Source of the DNA: a virus
Reading direction: 5' to 3' (one strand)
Length of the DNA: 36,853 nucleotides
IMG/VR virus record: IMGVR_UViG_3300031825_000413
Coordinates: 1-36,853 of that record
Position numbers and translations under genes: made by a program. This document shows, in pieces, positions 8,821-14,933 of this stretch. Each line of letters starts with the position of its first letter. Within the stretch, counting starts at the first letter, position 1. The notes beneath the pieces are model-generated. The model saw only the letters and a program-made list of their open reading frames with translations, made no database searches and had not been told where the DNA came from.

Positions 8821-9242
8821 GTGCTGGCCCCGTCGGGCGCGCCGGCTGTCTTGCCGGTGCGCATGGCGCGGATCCATTCGAGCGCGTCGGGCACGGTGAG
8901 TTCGGTCTTGTTGTCGGTCGGGTACAGGCCGAGGAGCCGGGCGCGGTGTTGCATGACTTTGACGTAGGCGTTGACGGCCTTGTCGGGGTCTGCCTCAAGC
9001 TGATGTGTGAGTTTCTGTTCGAGGATGTCGAGCTTGTCGAGTTCGAAGTCGAGGACTTGTTCGGCGGGTTCCCGGATGATTTCGCCGAGGCCTTCTTTGA
9101 CGAGGTCGTGGGCGTAGGACCGGGAGATGCCGAGGGCTTCGGCGATCTGGGCGTAGGTTTTGGATCGTCGTCGGTGGCGGAGGGCTTGGGCGACGAGTTC
9201 GGCGTGGTTGATGGCTTTGGGGCCGGTGCGGTTGGGGGGCAT
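8817..9242 (-). CDS. Terminase small subunit
   Basis: About 141 residues that should recognise the packaging site and load the large subunit. A helix-turn-helix (KTYAQIAEALGISRSYAHDLV, residues about 28-48) is followed by a long oligomerisation helix (EQVLDFELDKLDILEQKL). ATG 9242 is chosen over GTG 9248 because AGGAG lies 6 bases before it. The gene heads the late module and overlaps the large subunit by 4 bases. Confidence 0.88.
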   Translation of the reverse strand: MPPNRTGPKAINHAELVAQALRHRRRSKTYAQIAEALGISRSYAHDLVKEGLGEIIREPAEQVLDFELDKLDILEQKLTHQLEADPDKAVNAYVKVMQHRARLLGLYPTDNKTELTVPDALEWIRAMRTGKTAGAPDGAST

Positions 9243-9291
9243 GGGCACTCCTGGTGCGCGTCACACCCCGGTGGTGGGGTGAAGCTGGGGT

Positions 9292-9349
9292 GCCCCCTGC
9301 TCGCTTCGTCCGCCGTTTTCGATGGTTTGTGCGGGAGCGTGCAGGGGGC
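9292..9349. other. Long-range stem GCCCCCTGC/GCAGGGGGC upstream of small terminase
   Basis: A perfect 9-base stem with a 40-base loop in the 185-base gap between the small terminase start (9242) and the plus-strand gene at 9428. Together with the next stem-loop it makes this gap unusually structured. A packaging-site role is possible because cos or pac sites often lie beside the small terminase gene. This is inference. Confidence 0.45.
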
Positions 9350-9359
9350 GGTTTGGGGC

Positions 9360-9399
9360 GCCCCGACTCGACCGGGTGATCAGGCTCGGGAGTCGGGGC
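9360..9399. other. Perfect 10-bp stem-loop upstream of terminase genes
   Basis: GCCCCGACTC (9360-9369) pairs with GAGTCGGGGC (9390-9399) around a 20-base loop. It lies 29 bases before the plus-strand ORF and about 120 bases before the small terminase start. It could be a terminator, a packaging recognition element, or part of a divergent regulatory region. No clear -35/-10 pair was seen in this gap on either strand. Confidence 0.5.
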
Positions 9400-9427
9400 G
9401 GGATCGGGGCGGCTATGCTGCCGGGCT

Positions 9428-9652
9428 ATGAGCTACGGAACTCTCGGAACGACGGACCTTGAACTGCCTGTGACTTTCTCGCGTACCGGGACTGGGCCAG
9501 GCACCGACTGGCGAGTGACTGGCATCCTCAAGTCGGTGAAGCACTTCCGGGATGAGTTCGGCGAGTCGCTTACGACGGTGTGGGTGCAGTTGGGTGATGA
9601 TGCCGGGGTTGTGAAGTTCACGGTGCCTTCGATCCTGGCGACGGACGAGTAG
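9428..9652 (+). CDS. Small plus-strand hypothetical protein
   Basis: 74 residues, MSYGTLGTTDLELPV to PSILATDE, read against the direction of all surrounding genes. Codon use is like the rest of the phage, and the sequence has ordered strands (TTVWVQLGDDAGVVKFTV). A 16-bp terminator-like stem-loop begins 4 bases after its stop. No strong ribosome site is visible (only GCCGGGCT before the ATG). Function not recognised. It is the only forward gene between the left edge and the repressor, so separate regulation is likely. Confidence 0.65.
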   Translation: MSYGTLGTTDLELPVTFSRTGTGPGTDWRVTGILKSVKHFRDEFGESLTTVWVQLGDDAGVVKFTVPSILATDE

Positions 9653-9655
9653 TCG

Positions 9656-9697
9656 CGTATGCGCTGGGGCACCAACTCGGATGCCCCAGCGCATACG
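9656..9697. terminator. Strong bidirectional terminator
   Basis: A perfect 16-base-pair stem (CGTATGCGCTGGGGCA and complement) with a 10-base loop, sited between the end of the plus-strand gene and the end of the leftward tRNA region. It should stop transcription from both sides and insulate the terminase operon from the tRNA transcript. Confidence 0.8.
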
Positions 9698-9700
9698 GAA

Positions 9701-9771
9701 GGGCGGACCGCGCACGTCCTAGGAAGCGGGCCCGCGTGACGGTTTCACGCCCGTAGGTCCCACCGTCAATG
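9701..9771 (-). repeat. 71-bp direct repeat, copy A
   Basis: Matches copy B (10155-10225) at 64 of 71 positions without gaps. Both copies lie downstream of a tRNA-like sequence and a stem-loop on the minus strand, with the shared core GAAACCGTCACG and TTCCTAGGACGT. An internal inverted repeat GTGA/TCAC around AACCG is intact in this copy. Likely the product of duplicating a tRNA-plus-tail unit. Confidence 0.75.
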
Positions 9772-9777
9772 TTGTAT

Positions 9778-9805
9778 GCCGCCGATGGCCGTGGCGATCG
9801 GCGGC
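9778..9805 (-). terminator. Stem-loop just after the tRNA-Ser-like gene
   Basis: A 9-bp perfect stem (GCCGCCGAT with ATCGGCGGC) and 10-base loop starting 7 bases past the 3' end of the tRNA-Ser-like gene. A shorter counterpart (GCCCGAT/ATCGGGC, 10233-10265) sits in the same place relative to repeat copy B. Confidence 0.55.
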
Positions 9806-9811
9806 ATTGCG

Positions 9812-9895
9812 CGGAGAGCGGCAGAGTCGAACTGCTGGCTGTTACACCCGATCGGTTTTCGAGGCCGGCCCGCCACCGCTGGCGGTTCACTCTCC
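9812..9895 (-). tRNA. tRNA-Ser(CGA)-like gene with several mismatched stems
   Basis: 84 bases in type II layout: 7-bp acceptor GGAGAGT/GCTCTCC, anticodon loop CTCGAAA (CGA, serine), a long variable arm and T-loop TTCGACT. The anticodon stem CCGGC/ACCGA has C-A oppositions at both ends. The T-stem AGCAG/CTGCC has an A-C at its base, and the variable arm has a G-G. The D region can form a rigid 6-bp hairpin (CCGCCA/TGGCGG) instead of a normal D-arm. It may be decaying or dependent on editing or wobble pairing. No CCA is encoded. Confidence 0.6.
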
Positions 9896-10024
9896 TGGTG
9901 CCCGGCGTGTGCGGGCAAGAGATGACCGAGCACGCACATGCTTCCCTGGGTCATCGTGCGCACGCCCTGTTGATTCAGGTATTGCCAGTCGCCCCTGGTG
10001 CGGGACTGTCACTGTCGGTCGATG

Positions 10025-10096
10025 CAGATGCGCGAGGGGTCGAACCTCGGACCGGCGGTTTTGGAGACCGCTGCTCTACCTCTGAGCTACGCACCT
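10025..10096 (-). tRNA. tRNA-Trp(CCA)
   Basis: 72 bases with a complete cloverleaf: acceptor AGGTGCG/CGCATCT with one G-T pair, TA at 8-9, D-arm GCTC/GAGC with loop AGAGGTA, anticodon stem GCGGT/ACCGC with loop CTCCAAA (anticodon CCA), and T-arm CGAGG/CCTCG with loop TTCGACC. G discriminator. It is the only fully canonical tRNA in the cluster. It would decode UGG and supplement the host tRNA pool. Confidence 0.92.
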
Positions 10097-10154
10097 AGGG
10101 GGTGCCCCGATGGGCGGCCTGCCCGTCGGGCAGCGGAAGTCATCGGGGTCACCA

Positions 10155-10225
10155 GGGCAGACCGAGCACGTCCTAGGAAGCTGGCCTGCGTGACGGTTTC
10201 GCGCCCGGAGGCCCCACCGTCAATG
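10155..10225 (-). repeat. 71-bp direct repeat, copy B
   Basis: Partner of copy A at 9701-9771 (7 mismatches). Upstream on the minus strand lies GCCCGAT/ATCGGGC, and before that a fragment containing GGGAGAGCC and CAGTTCGAC. This looks like the start and T-loop of a tRNA with the middle missing, matching the tRNA-Ser-like gene next to copy A. Confidence 0.7.
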
Positions 10226-10433
10226 ATTGTGTGCCCGATGCCTGCCGTAGCTACAGCGATCGGGCCGTCGAACTGTCGGGGTAGTCGGCTGGCTCTCCCG
10301 GAGGGTTCGAACGTTGTTCTGCGGGGCACCATGTGCACTGGTGTCGGTCGCGGGTATGCATCCCCGGCCGAACATGCTGGCCGCCGCCACACACCTAACT
10401 GTGTGCGACGGATGGGCGATCATGTCCCCTCTG
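10226..10433 (-). other. Gap with tRNA remnants, no gene seen
   Basis: About 208 bases with no convincing reading frame. It holds a stem-loop (10233-10265), TTCGAC (T-loop-like, near 10270) and a second TTCGAAC near 10306 followed on the minus strand by CCTCCGGGAGAG. These pieces look like parts of degraded tRNA genes, but no cloverleaf can be closed. Confidence 0.45.
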
Positions 10434-10511
10434 TTCCCTCGGTCGGGCTCGAACCGACGTCTGTGCGGCCACCTTGCGGTGCCACGGCTCTACCTGTTGA
10501 GCTACGAGGAA
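10434..10511 (-). tRNA. tRNA-like gene with an 11-base anticodon loop
   Basis: Acceptor TTCCTCG/CGAGGGA, TA at 8-9, D-arm GCTC/GAGC with canonical loop AACAGGTA, and T-arm GTCGG/CCGAC with loop TTCGAGC are all intact. The anticodon stem GTGGC/GCCGC pairs, but the loop is ACCGCAAGGTG, 11 bases with no T before any candidate anticodon. The loop can close further (ACC with GGT) on a GCAA tetraloop of the GNRA type. Identity cannot be assigned. It may be a structured RNA derived from a tRNA rather than a decoding tRNA. Confidence 0.65.
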
Positions 10512-10729
10512 GGGCGGCAGGGGGATTTCCAGTCCCCGCCGAGCGTCGACCTAGGATTATGTAGGTCGCTCGGGCCACGACGATGCAGCTACGCACACGG
10601 TGTCCACCCGCTAGGGCTTCGCCTCACCCACTTGGGCGTCGGCTTCCCGCTTCGTCGTGCACATTGCGAGCCGGTCGAATGGCTCGCGCACTCTGTCACT
10701 GCCAGCGTCGGGAGCTACCCGGCGCTTTG
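10512..10729 (-). other. Gap with no gene; one T-arm-like hairpin
   Basis: 218 bases between two tRNA-like genes. The only clear structure is a 7-bp stem GCGAGCC/GGCTCGC at 10666-10687 whose minus-strand loop ATTCGACC resembles a T-loop. No acceptor stem or second arm could be matched to it. Confidence 0.4.
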
Positions 10730-10825
10730 TTCCTCTGGCCGGATTCGAACCGGCGGCTTCCCAACTCGCAGGCCAGCTGGAGTCTGGCGGAGCGGAAGGG
10801 CGACAGCACCCCCATCAGCAGAGGA
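10730..10825 (-). tRNA. Degenerate tRNA-like sequence
   Basis: A perfect acceptor-like pair TCCTCTG/CAGAGGA (8 bp if the flanking bases are included) encloses 96 bases. The T-arm GCCGG/CCGGC with loop TTCGAAT is perfect. A central hairpin GCCAG/CTGGC with loop ACTCCAG occupies the anticodon place but lacks T at position 33. No normal D-arm can be drawn in the GATGGGGGTGCTGTCGCCC segment. Either a pseudogene or an unusual tRNA-derived RNA, and the first element after the cluster promoter. Confidence 0.5.
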
Positions 10826-10902
10826 AGAGAGAACCGGCCTGTGCTCCACACGCCCACCGTGGGCTGTCTGTGGACCAGTGAGACCGGCTGTGTTGGCGAT
10901 AG

Positions 10903-10932
10903 CCTATACCACCAGGCGTTACACCCAGTCAA
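10903..10932 (-). promoter_or_regulatory. Sigma70-like promoter for the tRNA region
   Basis: On the minus strand TTGACT (10932-10927), an 18-base spacer, and TATAGG (10908-10903). The first tRNA-like element begins 78 bases downstream. The promoter starts within 20 bases of the upstream gene's stop and is preceded by TGCTACCACTATT, a 13-mer that recurs at 20088-20100. Confidence 0.65.
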
Positions 10933-10950
10933 TAGTGGTAGCAGCCCAGG

Positions 10951-11541
10951 TCACGCCACCTTCCCTGCGGCGCACGCCAACACCTCCCCCAGCAGGTACA
11001 CCGTGCAGCCGTCCACCGTGTACTTGCGGATCTTGCCGCGGCTCGCCCACACGCGGATGGTGGAGGCTTTCACCCGCTCCCCCGTCGCTGCGGTCAACTC
11101 CTCGAGTTCGGTGGCGGTGCCGTGACGGGCGTCGGCCGCGGCCCGCACCAATGGGGACACTTCGGCCGGCTGGTCTGTGGGTCCGTGGATGACGGCGCGG
11201 GCGGTGGCGTATTCGTCGGCGAGGGCTTCGGCGACGTCGTCCAACGCGGCGGGTTGCTTGACGTAGACGCGGGCAAGCCAGTTGGCGTGTTCGCGGGGCC
11301 CGTTGTGGGGGTGCCCGAACACGGGGTGTGCGCATTCGAGGACGTGGGCGACGGCGTTGCGGAGGGCGTGTTCGAGGCGGCGGACAGTGTCGAGTGCGTG
11401 GGCGTTGATGGGGAGGTGCGCTGCGCTGTGGCCACTGGAGCCGATCTTGGGTCCGCCGCGGACGGTGGGGGGTGTGGTGACGAGGGCGTTGAGGCTGCCG
11501 AGGATGTCGGTGGTGTCGTTGAGGTCGTCGAGGAGGGTCAT
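10951..11541 (-). CDS. HTH DNA-binding protein
   Basis: 196 residues from the ATG that overlaps the upstream stop. The C-terminal quarter, VKASTIRVWASRGKIRKY then DGCTVYLLGEVLA, is a MerR/excisionase-like winged-helix DNA-binding domain. The N-terminal part is helical (HALDTVRRLEHALRNAVAHVLE) with several His residues. It is the last gene of the long leftward operon. A transcription regulator, perhaps of late genes, is a reasonable inference. Confidence 0.75.
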   Translation of the reverse strand: MTLLDDLNDTTDILGSLNALVTTPPTVRGGPKIGSSGHSAAHLPINAHALDTVRRLEHALRNAVAHVLECAHPVFGHPHNGPREHANWLARVYVKQPAALDDVAEALADEYATARAVIHGPTDQPAEVSPLVRAAADARHGTATELEELTAATGERVKASTIRVWASRGKIRKYTVDGCTVYLLGEVLACAAGKVA

Positions 11542-11729
11542 GCGGCGGCTCCGTCCAGGAAGTCGGCGAGCGCGTCTCGCACGTACGCGGGCAGTGCCTC
11601 GGCGTGCGCGTGGCGATCGGTGGGGTGTTCGGTGATGACGAGGGTCCATTCGCCGGCGACGCTGTCGTAGTGAACTTCGGCGAGGTGGGCGATGCTCCGC
11701 CGCGGGAGCGCGTGCACGGTAGCGGTCAC
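11538..11729 (-). CDS. Small hypothetical protein
   Basis: 63 residues with an AEVHYDSVAGEWTLVITEH strand pair followed by a short amphipathic helix (YVRDALADFLDG). Coupled to both neighbours by 4-base overlaps. No family recognised. Confidence 0.72.
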   Translation of the reverse strand: MTATVHALPRRSIAHLAEVHYDSVAGEWTLVITEHPTDRHAHAEALPAYVRDALADFLDGAAA

Positions 11730-12229
11730 GCGGCGGCCTTCTCTCGTCGTGCGATCTCGCGGTCGAGGTACCAGCGGGCCTTGCGGAGGTCCTCGAGGCC
11801 GCCGTCGTCGTGCTTCAAGTCGGCGCGCCAGATGTACTTCATGGCGTTGCCGAGGCAGAACCCCATGTGCTCGGTGACGGTGATTGCTTCGATGCCGCTG
11901 GGGTGGCTGGTGTAGTGGCTGGGGTGGTTGACCGAATCATGCGCGGCGTCCTGGCGGTCCCATTCCTCTGCCGGGTCCGCCCCAGGATCGCCACCCCGGT
12001 AGCCCGTCACAGCTTCCCGGATCTTCTTCGCGTTTCCCGGGCCCCCGACGAGCTGGACGGGGTCGATGCCGGCTGCGTCGAGTTTGTCGGGCTTGGGTTT
12101 CTGAGGGGCGGGCATGTCTTTGGTGATCCATCCGCGGTCGAGGGCTTGTCCGATGGTGACGGCGCTGGTGCCCCATTGGTCTTCGCGGTGGAGGGTGTTG
12201 TTGTCGAGGGCTTCACCGATGGTGGTCAC
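11726..12229 (-). CDS. DUF3310 (SaV-like) protein
   Basis: 167 residues from the GTG overlapping the upstream stop; an ATG farther up would add shadow sequence. The C-terminal 70 residues are DUF3310: VNHPSHYTSHPSGIEAI, then GFCLGNAMKYIWRADLK and LEDLRKARWYLDREI. The family is widespread in phages and sometimes called nucleotide kinase-like, but its activity is not established. The N-terminus carries a small internal repeat, TIGEALDN and TIGQALDRGW, 20 residues apart. Confidence 0.85.
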   Translation of the reverse strand: MTTIGEALDNNTLHREDQWGTSAVTIGQALDRGWITKDMPAPQKPKPDKLDAAGIDPVQLVGGPGNAKKIREAVTGYRGGDPGADPAEEWDRQDAAHDSVNHPSHYTSHPSGIEAITVTEHMGFCLGNAMKYIWRADLKHDDGGLEDLRKARWYLDREIARREKAAA

Positions 12230-12594
12230 TTCACATCCTCCTGCAGCGGCTTGCCGCGCTCGTCCAGGCCTTTGCTGCGCAACCACACCAAGCGAATTTC
12301 CTTCTCGGCCCATTCGAGGTACTCGGTAGCGTCGTGCCACTCCCCGAGCCCTTCGGCTTGCTCGTGCAGATCACGCATGAGCTTGTCCAGTCGACTCTGG
12401 ACGTCCCGGAGTGTGGCTTCTGCGCGGTCTCGTTCTTCGCTGGCCTGCATCATCTCGTTGAGATGGTCAGTGCCGGTGCGGTCGTGGCCGGAGATCCAGC
12501 TCATGGCTTCCGTCATGTGGGCGATGGTGGCCTGGGCGCCGGCGAGTTCGGTGGCGATCCGGTCGTAGTCTGCTGCCTTGTCGATGGTGGTCAC
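12226..12594 (-). CDS. Coiled-coil hypothetical protein
   Basis: 122 residues from a GTG start overlapping the exonuclease stop. Mostly charged helices with heptad-like spacing (EERDRAEATLRDVQSRLDKL), then a Trp-rich acidic end (WHDATEYLEWAEKEIRLVWL). Likely an oligomeric accessory protein. No catalytic motif seen. Confidence 0.72.
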   Translation of the reverse strand: MTTIDKAADYDRIATELAGAQATIAHMTEAMSWISGHDRTGTDHLNEMMQASEERDRAEATLRDVQSRLDKLMRDLHEQAEGLGEWHDATEYLEWAEKEIRLVWLRSKGLDERGKPLQEDVK

Positions 12595-13115
12595 TTGGCG
12601 GCTCCGAGAAGCGCGTCGTACTGCACGCGTAGGTGTCGGGCATCTTCGAGGGCATTGTGCAGGCCAGCGGGCTGTGCGGGGAGCTTCGGATTGCCGAGGC
12701 GGTGCTGTTCCTGGCGCAGATCGTTCGTCCACATCGGAATCCACGACGGCAGGTCGATCATCCGGCCGAACAGCTGCGCGAGGCAGATGTGGTCGTACGC
12801 GCCGTACCAGGCCCACAGTTCGGGGAAGCCGATGTTGCGGTGTCCGCGCAGCGCCGGGTTCGTGTACGGCTGGAACGGGTCGAGGAACCGGGCGACCTCG
12901 TCGCGGATGCGGTCGTGCGGTTTCCGCTCGGACGGGTCCACACCGAGCTTCGAGACGACGTTCGCCACCAGCCACGGGTGCCGTGCGATGCGGCCCCAGT
13001 CGGCGTCGGCGTTGACGGCGTAGTATTCGCGGCCGTCCTCGGCGACGATCCCGATGCTGATCAGGTCGATCGTCCGGCCGTCCTCGAGGAATTCGGTGTC
13101 ATAGAAGTACTTCAC
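12591..13115 (-). CDS. Rv2179c-like 3'-5' exoribonuclease (DEDDh fold)
   Basis: 174 residues from the GTG start that gives VKYFYDTEFL. DTEF (Asp6, Glu8) is the first metal-binding motif, GAYDHICLAQ supplies the middle Asp, and LHNALEDARHL provides the His and last Asp. The opening (KYFYDTEFLEDG, then DLISIGIVAEDGREYYAVNADA) is strikingly like the mycobacterial Rv2179c family of RNase T-related exoribonucleases. It may trim tRNA or degrade host RNA during infection. The role is inferred from family. Confidence 0.85.
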   Translation of the reverse strand: MKYFYDTEFLEDGRTIDLISIGIVAEDGREYYAVNADADWGRIARHPWLVANVVSKLGVDPSERKPHDRIRDEVARFLDPFQPYTNPALRGHRNIGFPELWAWYGAYDHICLAQLFGRMIDLPSWIPMWTNDLRQEQHRLGNPKLPAQPAGLHNALEDARHLRVQYDALLGAAK

Positions 13116-13423
13116 TTGATGGCTCCTGCGGTGAGTCGGGCGATCTCCTCCACCGACTGCGACCCCGTCGCCTGCGCGACCGGTGTGCCCTGGTGGATTA
13201 CGACGATGGTCGGCGACGCCATGATGAGGAACTCCTCGGCCAGCTCTGCGCTGTGCCCGATGTCGATGACGTGCACGCGGTATGTGGTGCCGGTGGCGAA
13301 CTCTCGTGCGGCCTGCACGGTGTCTCGGGTGGTGCGTTCGCCCACGCCGTCGGTGATTCCGAAGATGACGATGGAGGGGTGGGTGGCTTGGATGACGCGC
13401 TGGGTGAACTCGTCGGGGGTCAC
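13112..13423 (-). CDS. Thioredoxin-fold protein lacking the CxxC motif
   Basis: 103 residues from a coupled GTG. The pattern beta-alpha-beta (SIVIFGITDGVGERTT, then YRVHVIDIG) followed by the cis-proline strand ASPTIVVIHQGTPVAQATG matches thioredoxins, but the place of WCxxC holds ITDGVGE, so thiol redox activity is not expected. It could be a structural or processivity partner, as thioredoxin is for T7 polymerase, or an inhibitor of host redox proteins. Those roles are speculative. Confidence 0.7.
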   Translation of the reverse strand: MTPDEFTQRVIQATHPSIVIFGITDGVGERTTRDTVQAAREFATGTTYRVHVIDIGHSAELAEEFLIMASPTIVVIHQGTPVAQATGSQSVEEIARLTAGAIK

Positions 13424-13974
13424 GCTGCGGTCTCCTGTCGGTAGCCGTGTGCGGCAAGGACACCGACTAGATCCGGCCCAGTCCAGCCTTCGGGCTTGAG
13501 GACCTTGCCGTCGCTTCTCTTGAGCACGGTGCCGTCCGGGCCGATCTTGTCCAGATTGCTGCGGGTCACCTCCGCCGCGGCCGCATACGCCGCCTCCGGC
13601 CCCACCGTGGTGAGCAGCGATCCCCACGCGATGACGATCACGTCCAGCAGCCCGTCCACGTACTCGGCGAGATTGTCGTCGTAGTCGGCGTCCATGGTTT
13701 CGGCGTATTCCTCGGCGAGGAGGCGGGCGCGGAGTTCGCGGGTGTCTTCGTCGGGCCACGCTGGGCGGGTGGCGATGTGCTGGTCGGCGGCGCGCATGAA
13801 CACTTCGACGCCGTCGAGTAGGCCTGGTAGGCCGCAGCAATCGAGGGTGAGGGGTTCGACGAGTTCGACGGTGGTTTCCCAATCGCGTCTGGCTCGGCGT
13901 TTGCCGAGGTGCCAGGCGATGGCGATGACGAGGGCGATTGCTGTGACGTTGGCGAGGAGGAGAGCGAGTGTCAC
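13420..13974 (-). CDS. MazG-like / PRA-PH NTP pyrophosphohydrolase with N-terminal membrane helix
   Basis: 184 residues from a coupled GTG. The first 22 residues (LALLLANVTAIALVIAIAWHL) form one membrane helix followed by RRARRD. The main domain, about 85-160, has the metal-binding helices of the MazG/HisE superfamily: LLAEEYAETMDADYDDN and EYVDGLLDVIVIAWGSL, with EExxE-like and ExxD-like positions. It ends with the KxG-type segment IGPDGTVLKRSDGKVLKPEGW, common in phage members. It may clean up modified or alarmone nucleotides. Confidence 0.8.
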   Translation of the reverse strand: MTLALLLANVTAIALVIAIAWHLGKRRARRDWETTVELVEPLTLDCCGLPGLLDGVEVFMRAADQHIATRPAWPDEDTRELRARLLAEEYAETMDADYDDNLAEYVDGLLDVIVIAWGSLLTTVGPEAAYAAAAEVTRSNLDKIGPDGTVLKRSDGKVLKPEGWTGPDLVGVLAAHGYRQETAA

Positions 13975-14186
13975 GCGCGGTATCCGTTCAGTCGTTCGAT
14001 GGCCCGTTGGTTTTCTTCGCGGCGGGCTTTGCTGCGGTAGTGGCTGGTGGTGGCGAACCATGCCCAGGAGGCGCCGAGGATGAGTCCGGCGATGTTGGCG
14101 ACCAGTACGGATTCGGGCCAGATGGCGCGGGCTGCGATGTGTCCGGCGAGTGCGACGATCCACACGAGGAATGGGGTGATGCTCAC
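13971..14186 (-). CDS. Small two-helix membrane protein
   Basis: 71 residues: hydrophobic segments at about 5-20 and 27-46 (FLVWIVALAGHIAARAI, then VANIAGLILGASWAWF) followed by a basic cytoplasmic tail (RSKARREENQRAIERL). First of a set of tiny membrane proteins in this stretch. Function unknown. Confidence 0.72.
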   Translation of the reverse strand: MSITPFLVWIVALAGHIAARAIWPESVLVANIAGLILGASWAWFATTSHYRSKARREENQRAIERLNGYRA

Positions 14187-14410
14187 GCGGTGTGGTCCTT
14201 CGGGTCGATGACGCCCACAACGACCGGGACGCCACGCGGCGGGAACTGGATGTGCGCCACCTTCGCGCCGTGCTTACGGGCATAGGTGACTGCCGGCTTT
14301 CGGTAGGCGAACGCGCGACGGCGGGCGTTGTAGTCGTATTCGCCGCCCATGCGGAACTCGACGCCATCATCGGAATCGAGGAACAGGACAAACAGGTCTG
14401 CGGCGCTCAT
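14183..14410 (-). CDS. Small hypothetical protein
   Basis: 75 residues from the ATG overlapping the RusA stop. Sequence MSAADLFVLFLDSDDGVEFRM with a basic middle (YNARRRAFAYRKPAVTYARK) and a strand-rich end. No recognised family. Confidence 0.68.
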   Translation of the reverse strand: MSAADLFVLFLDSDDGVEFRMGGEYDYNARRRAFAYRKPAVTYARKHGAKVAHIQFPPRGVPVVVGVIDPKDHTA

Positions 14411-14793
14411 TCGGTGGGTTCCTTCGAGATCGTGGCGATGTCCAGCCACATGCGCGCCGGCTCCCCCTTCACCGCGGGGTGGATGATCGGCATGTGCTTG
14501 GTCATCTGATCGGGGGTGTCGTCCTCAACGAGGTATGCGTCCACCAGGCCGTCACAGCACGCCTTCAACGTGGGCACGAGGTTGTCCGCGTCTCGCCTGC
14601 GGTTGTCCCGCGGCTGGTAGTGCAACGCCACGGTGACGTGCGACTGCCCGGTGGGGAGCTTCGCGTCGAGGGCGAGGAAGTAGGTGGCGCCGCGGATGGT
14701 CTTAGTGTGCTTGGCGCGGGTGGTCCAGTGCATTCGCTGGTTGGCGGTGAGCGGCGGTTTGTCCCACGGCAGTTGGATGGTGTGAACGGTCAT
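14407..14793 (-). CDS. rusA: RusA-type Holliday junction resolvase
   Basis: 128 residues. RusA cuts four-way DNA junctions as a dimer. The opening PWDKPPLTANQRMHW and the catalytic block RRRDADNLVPTLKACCDGLVD followed by LVEDDTPDQM carry the conserved Asp and Asn residues of the family. The length is normal. It should process recombination or replication intermediates before packaging. Confidence 0.9.
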   Translation of the reverse strand: MTVHTIQLPWDKPPLTANQRMHWTTRAKHTKTIRGATYFLALDAKLPTGQSHVTVALHYQPRDNRRRDADNLVPTLKACCDGLVDAYLVEDDTPDQMTKHMPIIHPAVKGEPARMWLDIATISKEPTE

Positions 14794-14933
14794 CGGTCAC
14801 GCATCCGCTGTCCGAGGTGCAGTGCCCCGACGATGAGGCCGGCGCTCACTGCGCTGACGAACGCGATGGTGAGTGTCGTGGTGGCGACGACCCCGAGGAA
14901 CGAGAACCAGGAGTCCGCGGTCTCGCGGGTCAT
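14790..14933 (-). CDS. Tiny single-helix membrane protein
   Basis: 47 residues, MTRETADSWFSFLGVV continuing as ATTTLTIAFVSAVSAGLIVG, ending in a short basic tail (LGQRMRDR). Both ends overlap neighbouring genes by 4 bases, which supports translation despite its size. Confidence 0.7.
   Translation of the reverse strand: MTRETADSWFSFLGVVATTTLTIAFVSAVSAGLIVGALHLGQRMRDR

Noticed and set aside
7568-8998. 476-codon minus-strand frame overlapping terminase genes
   Set aside because: Arg/Pro/His-rich frame-shifted reading of the large terminase gene; no motifs.
10666-10687. T-arm-like hairpin as a fifth tRNA
   Set aside because: The loop has 8 bases and no acceptor or anticodon arm can be matched around it.
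12594-12975. N-terminal extension of the 12226 gene to an upstream ATG
   Set aside because: The added residues are Arg/Pro-rich and lie inside the exonuclease gene; the GTGA overlap gives a better start. The same logic removed long extensions at 11541, 12229, 13115, 13423, 13974, 18275 and others.
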